Origin: Ursus arctos
Taxonomy: Eukaryota > Chordata > Mammalia > Carnivora > Ursidae
Length of the DNA stretch: 64,000 bases
Assembly (NCBI RefSeq): GCF_023065955.2
Contig: NW_026622786.1
Location: forward strand, 51,569,438 to 51,633,437
Direction: 5' to 3'
Shown: positions 59,430 to 64,000 of the stretch, in pieces
Layout of the letters: each line of letters starts with the position of its first letter
How positions within the stretch are numbered: position 1 is the first letter of the stretch
Translations under genes and position numbers: made by a program
Notes under the pieces: model-generated
Database searches by the model: none
What the model was told of the DNA's origin: nothing
The model's input: only the letters and a program-made list of their open reading frames with translations

Positions 59430-59773
59430 TGCTGTCATGATCGGAACATTTGTGCCTCCCCCGATTCATATGTTAAAATATAAGCCCCAAATTGATGGTA
59501 TTAGGAGGTGGGATCTTTGGGAGACTCTACCCTCGTGAATGAGGTCAGTGAGTGCCTTTATCAAGCGGTGCTGGAAAGCTGTCTTGCCTCTTCCGTTCGG
59601 GGAGGACGCTGGGAGAAGATGGCTTCAATGAGGAAGCAGGCTCTCACCAGACGTGGGGTCAACCAGTGCTTTGATCATGCGCGTCCCAGCCTTCAGAACT
59701 GTGAGAAATAAGTCTGCTGTCTATAAGGCATCCAGTTTCAGGTGTTTTAGAACAGCCTGAAAAGCCTAAGACA
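59430..59773 (+). mobile_element. Solo LTR of MLT1-type (ERVL-MaLR)
   Basis: Starts TG and ends CA. Internal order: 'gattcatatgttaaaatata', 'gatggtattaggaggtggga', 'aggaagcaggctctcaccag', 'ccagccttcagaactgtgag', 'aaaagcctaagaca'. Length 344 bp. Flanked by a perfect 5-bp target duplication CAGAA at 59425-59429 and 59774-59778, so the boundaries are firm. No internal region is present. Confidence 0.93.
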
Positions 59774-59778
59774 CAGAA

Positions 59779-60239
59779 GAGCCTGGATTTCAAATATGCT
59801 GTCCCATTTTCTTCTGAAGTTTTCTTCTGTTTCCCAGGCAAGGAGTTTTGATTTGGGGCTCTGAAAACATAGTCATGAAATTGACACATAACTTAAACTG
59901 GTACTTTTTAACCAAAGCCATTACCCACTCACTTTATAAACAGGACTTTGGGGTAGTCAAGCCATCTACTCCTCTAGGCTACCTATAAATACCTGACTGC
60001 AGGGTGAGAAAGTTAACTATTTATGGTAATTTAAAGATGTAGCTGAATAAACCCAACACCTGTACAGAAGACCCGTACGCATTTCCTAGTAGGGGTTTGT
60101 ATTTTTACAGTATAAGCTGGCCCTTACTATAAAATGAAGCAATTATAGGTGCCACATTAAAATGATATTTTCCCATAAAGTTTAAAGACATAATGTATAT
60201 GAGATGGAAGAAATTTCCTTTTGTTTCCTAGTTTACAAA
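59779..60239. other. Unassigned non-coding stretch
   Basis: No gene or repeat recognised. Confidence 0.4.
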
Positions 60240-61182
60240 GCATTATTATGAATGGGTGTTGAATTTTATTGAATGTACTTCCCATGTCTATTGAGATTTT
60301 CATACCTTTTTTCCCTCTTTTATAAAGAGTATAATATGTCCAATTATATTAATTGGTTTTCTAACATTTTAAACTCTGAATAGCTGGGATAAATTCAACA
60401 TAGATATTACATATTCATTTGGTTAGTTTTTCTTGGATGTAGTTTGTTGAATCTCTCTATTGTATCCCTGTTGTTTGTTTAATCCATTTCTGCTCTTATT
60501 GTATAAGCTCTTTCATTCTACTTTCCCTGGGCTTATTCTCTTCAACTAATTCCAATTTCTCAGGTTCAATGCTTGGTTGGCATATTTTAAGGCTTCCTTC
60601 TTTTTCTTTTCTTTTTCTTTTTCTTTTTTTTTTTTGAGAGAAAGAGAGAGAGTGCACGAGTGCGACCAGGGAGGGTGGTTGGGGTTGCAGAAGAAGAGGG
60701 AGAGAGAGAAAGAATCCTAAGCAGGTTCCATGCCCAGTGCCTGAGCCCAATGCGGGGCTTTATCTCATGACCATGAGAGCATGACCTGAGCTGAAATCAA
60801 GAGTCCAATGCTTAACTGACTGAGCCACCCAGGTGCCCCTTTATTTTCTAAGATTACCATTAATGGTATAAAACTCCTCCAAATACTGCTTTAGTTGAAT
60901 GTTGCATGTTTCAATGTGTTTTACTTTTTACATTCAGCTTTAAATATTTCCCATTTTCCATAAGTTTTCCTTTGATCCATGAGTTATTTATGAGTGAATG
61001 TTCAAAATCAATAACAAAAAGATGACTAAAAATGAAATAATCTTCTATAATGCAATCTATGAAATTTCATTAGCTTCTAAATCCCCAACTATCTTTAGCT
61101 CTGTCTTAATCTTCTTTTTGGCCTATCCATTGAATTCTCTTTCAATTATTATATTTTTCACCTCTAGAAGTTTTGTTTTCTT
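60240..61182 (-). mobile_element. Old L1 ORF2 segment, antisense, split by a SINE
   Basis: 'gttgaattttattgaatgta', 'tgtctattgagattttcata', 'tttgttgaatctctctattg', then after the SINE 'tttcccattttccataagtt' and 'gatccatgagttatttatga' keep the L1 ORF2 antisense order. Heavily diverged. Confidence 0.72.
60600..60839 (-). mobile_element. Can-SINE, antisense, older form
   Basis: T-rich head with CTTTTT repeats, 'gagagaaagagagagagtgc', 'cctgagcccaatgcggggct', then 'ctgagccacccaggtgcccc'. Inserted in the old L1. Confidence 0.92.
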
Positions 61183-61370
61183 GGGGCTCCTGGGTGGCTC
61201 AGTTGGTTCAAAGTCTGCCTTCAGCTCAGGTCATGATCCCAGTGTCCTGGGATGGAGCCCTGCATCAGGTTCCCTGCTCAGTGGGGTGTCTGCTTCTCCC
61301 TCCCCCTGCTCTTGTGCTCTCCCTCTCTCTCTCTCTCTCCCTCGCAAATAAATTTTTAAAAAAATCTTTG
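61183..61370 (+). mobile_element. Can-SINE, sense
   Basis: Starts GGGGCTCCTGGGTGGCTCAG, contains 'caggtcatgatcccagtgtc', 'ctgctcagtggggtgtctgc', (CT)n and the tail 'cgcaaataaatttttaaaaa'. Confidence 0.95.
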
Positions 61371-61985
61371 GAAAAAAAGAAGAAACCTCAATTTAATAAC
61401 TGGTGAAGGAAAAAAAGAGCATTGGTCAGTGAAATGAGAATACATTGTCCAGGACAGTCCCTCTTTATACTTCATGTTTTAGGTTTATTATTTCTCCATT
61501 TATTTTAATTTAATATTTCTCCATGTCACTGTCAAAAGTGTCCCCATTTGGATGATGAATTGTGGTCATCCTTACTAAGGAAAAGTTTCTTTGGTCTCTC
61601 ATGTGAGAGATTTATCTGTTGCATTTTCTTGTCATTCAGTGTAAAGAGATAAGGACACTCTTTAGGTCCAATTTTTCTACAACGCAGTCAACCTTTCCCC
61701 ATTTGAAACGTAAGCATTTATATTTTTATGGAAGTCATCCTTCTGAGACAGAATAAGAGTAATTATAGGGAATGATAAATTATAGCTAGAGAAGATAATT
61801 ATTGTTAATATAGTTATCAATAATTTGTAACAGAACTTACAACGAAATCACTGTTTTTATTTAATGTGTTATAAGGTATTTAAGGTATATAGGAAGTATA
61901 AATTTAAGATATATAGAAGGTATAAATCTAGCACAATAAGCTTAATTTATTTCTTTATTATTTATTATTGCCCAAAGTGAAGGTA
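61371..61985. other. Unassigned AT-rich stretch
   Basis: No gene recognised. A duplicated 'aaggtatataggaagtataa' type motif is seen near 61878-61930. Confidence 0.4.
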
Positions 61986-61989
61986 CTTC

Positions 61990-62790
61990 TGTGTTCTCTC
62001 TCCTCCAAGCCATACCACTACCCACTCAGAAATACTGTTCCAAATTTCATCTTGATAATTCTGATTTCTTTTTTAAAAATATATTTTTACTTCACGTGTA
62101 TGTTCCCATTACCAATAGTTTTCATTTTAATTTGATATTAGTGGCATCTCATTATATATATATTTTTTGCAACCTAATTTTTTAACCCAATTATTATGGT
62201 GTGAGAAGTATCATTTTTACTTGTGTTGCTCTTAAACATTTATTTTCATTGGTAAATAGAATCCATTGTGGTTATCTAATCATTTTTCTGGAGGTGGATA
62301 TTTAGGCTTTATTCAATTATCAATTATTACAAGAAGTGTTTCTCAGAGCATTCTTCTGCATGTGTCTGTGTGCCCATTAAAATGTGTTCAAGGATCCCGC
62401 AGCTGCCAGAATGGCTTGGGACACCTGGGTGGCTCAGTCAGTTAAGTGTCTGCCTTCAGCTCAGGTCATGATCCCAGGGTTCTGGGATGGACCCCGCCAC
62501 ATGGAGCCCCCTACATGGATCCCCTCTGCATTGAGCTCCCCACCCCCACTGCATCCAGCCCCACATCCAGACCCACATCCAGCCCTGCGATGGGCTCCCT
62601 GCTGAGCAGGGAGGTGAGCCTGCTTCTCCCTCTGCCCCACCCCCTGTTCCAGCTTTCTCTCTCTCTCAAATAAACAAAATCTTTTTCAAAAAAATGTGTT
62701 CAAGGTATACATGTCAAAGAATTAGAATACTGGATTATAGGGTATGCTTATTTTCAATTTTACCCTAATAACCTCAATTTTAACTTAATT
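61990..62790 (-). mobile_element. Old L1 3' segment, antisense, split by a SINE
   Basis: 'gtttctcagagcattcttct' before the SINE and 'ggattatagggtatgcttat' after it are the antisense L1M-type 3' pattern. Diverged. Confidence 0.5.
62394..62690 (+). mobile_element. Can-SINE with 5' extension and internal 12-bp triplication
   Basis: Perfect 15-bp target duplication AAAATGTGTTCAAGG at 62379-62393 and 62691-62705 fixes the insert. The SINE head (GGGACACCTGGGTGGCTCAG) begins only at about 62418, leaving some 24 bp of non-SINE sequence inside the duplications. The body also carries three 12-bp units starting CATCCAG at 62552, 62564 and 62576, and at about 297 bp is longer than the usual 200 bp. Confidence 0.93.
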
Positions 62791-62794
62791 ACTC

Positions 62795-62890
62795 CTTTAA
62801 AAGCCCTGCATCCAAACACGGTCACAATCTGAGGTACTCAGGTTTAGGACTTCGATATACGAAATTTGGAGCAATATGAGCCCCTATCAT
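62795..62890. repeat. Fragment of an LTR-like interspersed repeat
   Basis: 'ttaattactcctttaaaagc', 'catccaaacacggtcacaat' and 'gaggtactcaggtttaggac' resemble the end of a repeat type related to that at 49305-49807. Class uncertain. Confidence 0.4.
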
Positions 62891-62929
62891 CAAATTACAT
62901 GGAAAACCTTTTAGGATTTTATACTTTAT

Positions 62930-63240
62930 TTCTTCAAATTTATAGAACAATTCAGGGGAGTATTGGACTCCTATAAGTTTTCCAACTCATGAGCATTTAT
63001 TTTGGTCTTTAGAGTCTTCTAGTAAAATTTTATAATTCTCCCCATGAAAATCTTACACATATTTGTTAGATTTGCTTCTGGCATTCTCATATTTTTAGTG
63101 GCTATTACTAAAATATACTTTCAAAACATATATTTCCTGTGTTTTCTGGTCTTAAAATTTTGTGTGTGTGCGTGTGTTTTTAAATTCTTTGCTCACCTAG
63201 ATCTAAACTCCCTTCTTCTGTGAAATTGTAAAAACCTCAC
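62930..63240 (-). mobile_element. Old L1 ORF2 segment, antisense
   Basis: 'ccaactcatgagcatttatt', 'ttttggtctttagagtcttc' and 'tgttagatttgcttctggca' keep the antisense L1 ORF2 order. Confidence 0.6.
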
Positions 63241-63299
63241 CGTGATTTTTGGTATTTGGGAAAGCAGCTCAGCTGGTTATCTCCCCTCTGCTGTGGTTT

Positions 63300-63514
63300 T
63301 TTGTTTTTTTGTTTTTTTGTTTTTAAAGATTTTATTTATTTATTTATTTGACAGAGAGAAGGACAGCCAGCGAGAGAGGGAACACAAGCAGGGGGAGTGG
63401 GAGAGGAAGAAGCAGGCTCCCAGCGGAGGAGTCTGATGTGGGGCTCGATCCCAGAACGCCGGATCACGCTCTGAGCAAAAGGCAGTCACTGAACGACTGA
63501 GCCACCCAGGTGCG
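63300..63514 (-). mobile_element. Can-SINE, antisense, young arctoid type
   Basis: On +: T-rich tail with G interruptions, 'ggacagccagcgagagaggg', 'gctcgatcccagaacgccgg', 'gactgagccacccaggtgcg'. Perfect 15-bp target duplication CCTCTGCTGTGGTTT at 63285-63299 and 63515-63529. Confidence 0.97.
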
Positions 63515-63529
63515 CCTCTGCTGTGGTTT

Positions 63530-63954
63530 AATGTGCAGTACCTCTGCCTGTTGGTGAACCCAAAGCATGACCTTCTGGACTCACTGTGCGGGGCAGCCTT
63601 TTCAGTGCACAAGCTATCTAACCAAAGATCCCTGAAGAAAACACTTCCTGTCCGTACTTCAAAAGTATTTGAAGTAAAAACAGCATCAGATTATGAGGCA
63701 CATGATGTGGGGTCGGGTAGCCTCAACTCCATCAACGGCTTTCTGTGCTTCGCAAATCATTCCTCAGGCCTTCATTCCAAGGAATGTTCCAGGATAATTC
63801 CTCAGTTCGCCATGAAGAGGCCTTGAGGCTGCTCGCAAATGATCTAAATCATGAATAATCTGTGAGTGCTAAGACACTATTTTGATAGTAAATGCTGACA
63901 TTCGATGAGTGTTTAACATACTCTAGATAATGTTTTATGTATTTGAACACATCA
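63530..63954. other. Unassigned non-coding stretch
   Basis: A 97-aa plus frame (63533-63826) has no recognisable domain. No repeat recognised. Confidence 0.4.
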
Positions 63955-64000
63955 TTTTTTTAAAAATCTGTTTATTTTAGGGAGAAAGAGAGAGAGAGAG
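63955..64000 (-). mobile_element. Start of another antisense Can-SINE, cut by the window end
   Basis: 'aaaaatctgtttattttagg' followed by (GA)n is the usual + strand start of an antisense Can-SINE. Only the tail side is visible. Confidence 0.65.

Overview
The window reads as nuclear DNA of a caniform carnivore, most likely an arctoid (bear, panda, seal or mustelid group). The youngest interspersed repeats are about 200-bp tRNA-Lys-derived Can-SINEs of the form used in that group (consensus start GGGGCGCCTGGGTGGC, internal GACAGCCAGCGAGAGAGGGA on the other strand). Their sequence differs from the dog SINEC_Cf and the cat forms as I know them. No protein-coding gene can be supported. Every open frame is short, and most fall in repeats, low-complexity tracts or GC-rich DNA. 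The window is best read as intergenic or intronic.

Layout. 1-27.9 kb holds scattered ancient MIR and L2 copies, one L1 fragment at the left edge, one 5'-truncated L1 with target-site duplications (5.55-6.34 kb), three Can-SINEs, a Tigger-type DNA transposon (16.66-17.1 kb) and a large polypurine array (17.4-17.8 kb). A 51-bp inverted duplicate sits next to that array. 27.9-34.9 kb is nearly free of recognisable repeats and ends in an isolated CpG island (about 33.03-34.48 kb). The island carries a full palindromic CRE, a GC box and a CCAAT box and is the only likely functional promoter here; its gene and direction are unknown. 35-44.8 kb returns to MIR, L2, SINE and hAT fragments.

44.9-53.3 kb is an old ERVL-type endogenous retrovirus on the minus strand, with recognisable gag, RT and RNase H regions and two diverged terminal repeats. 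It is interrupted by an LTR-like element, a MER20 with 8-bp target duplications, and an L1 that itself holds a young Can-SINE. 53.5-64 kb has L2, MIR, a solo MLT1-type LTR with a perfect 5-bp target duplication, three old L1 antisense segments and many Can-SINEs. The last Can-SINE is cut by the window end.

Repeat names come from recalled consensus features, not a database search. I found no new gene system. The observations most worth following are the CpG island in its repeat desert, the 51-bp inverted duplicate beside the polypurine tract, and the dated nesting inside the ERVL.
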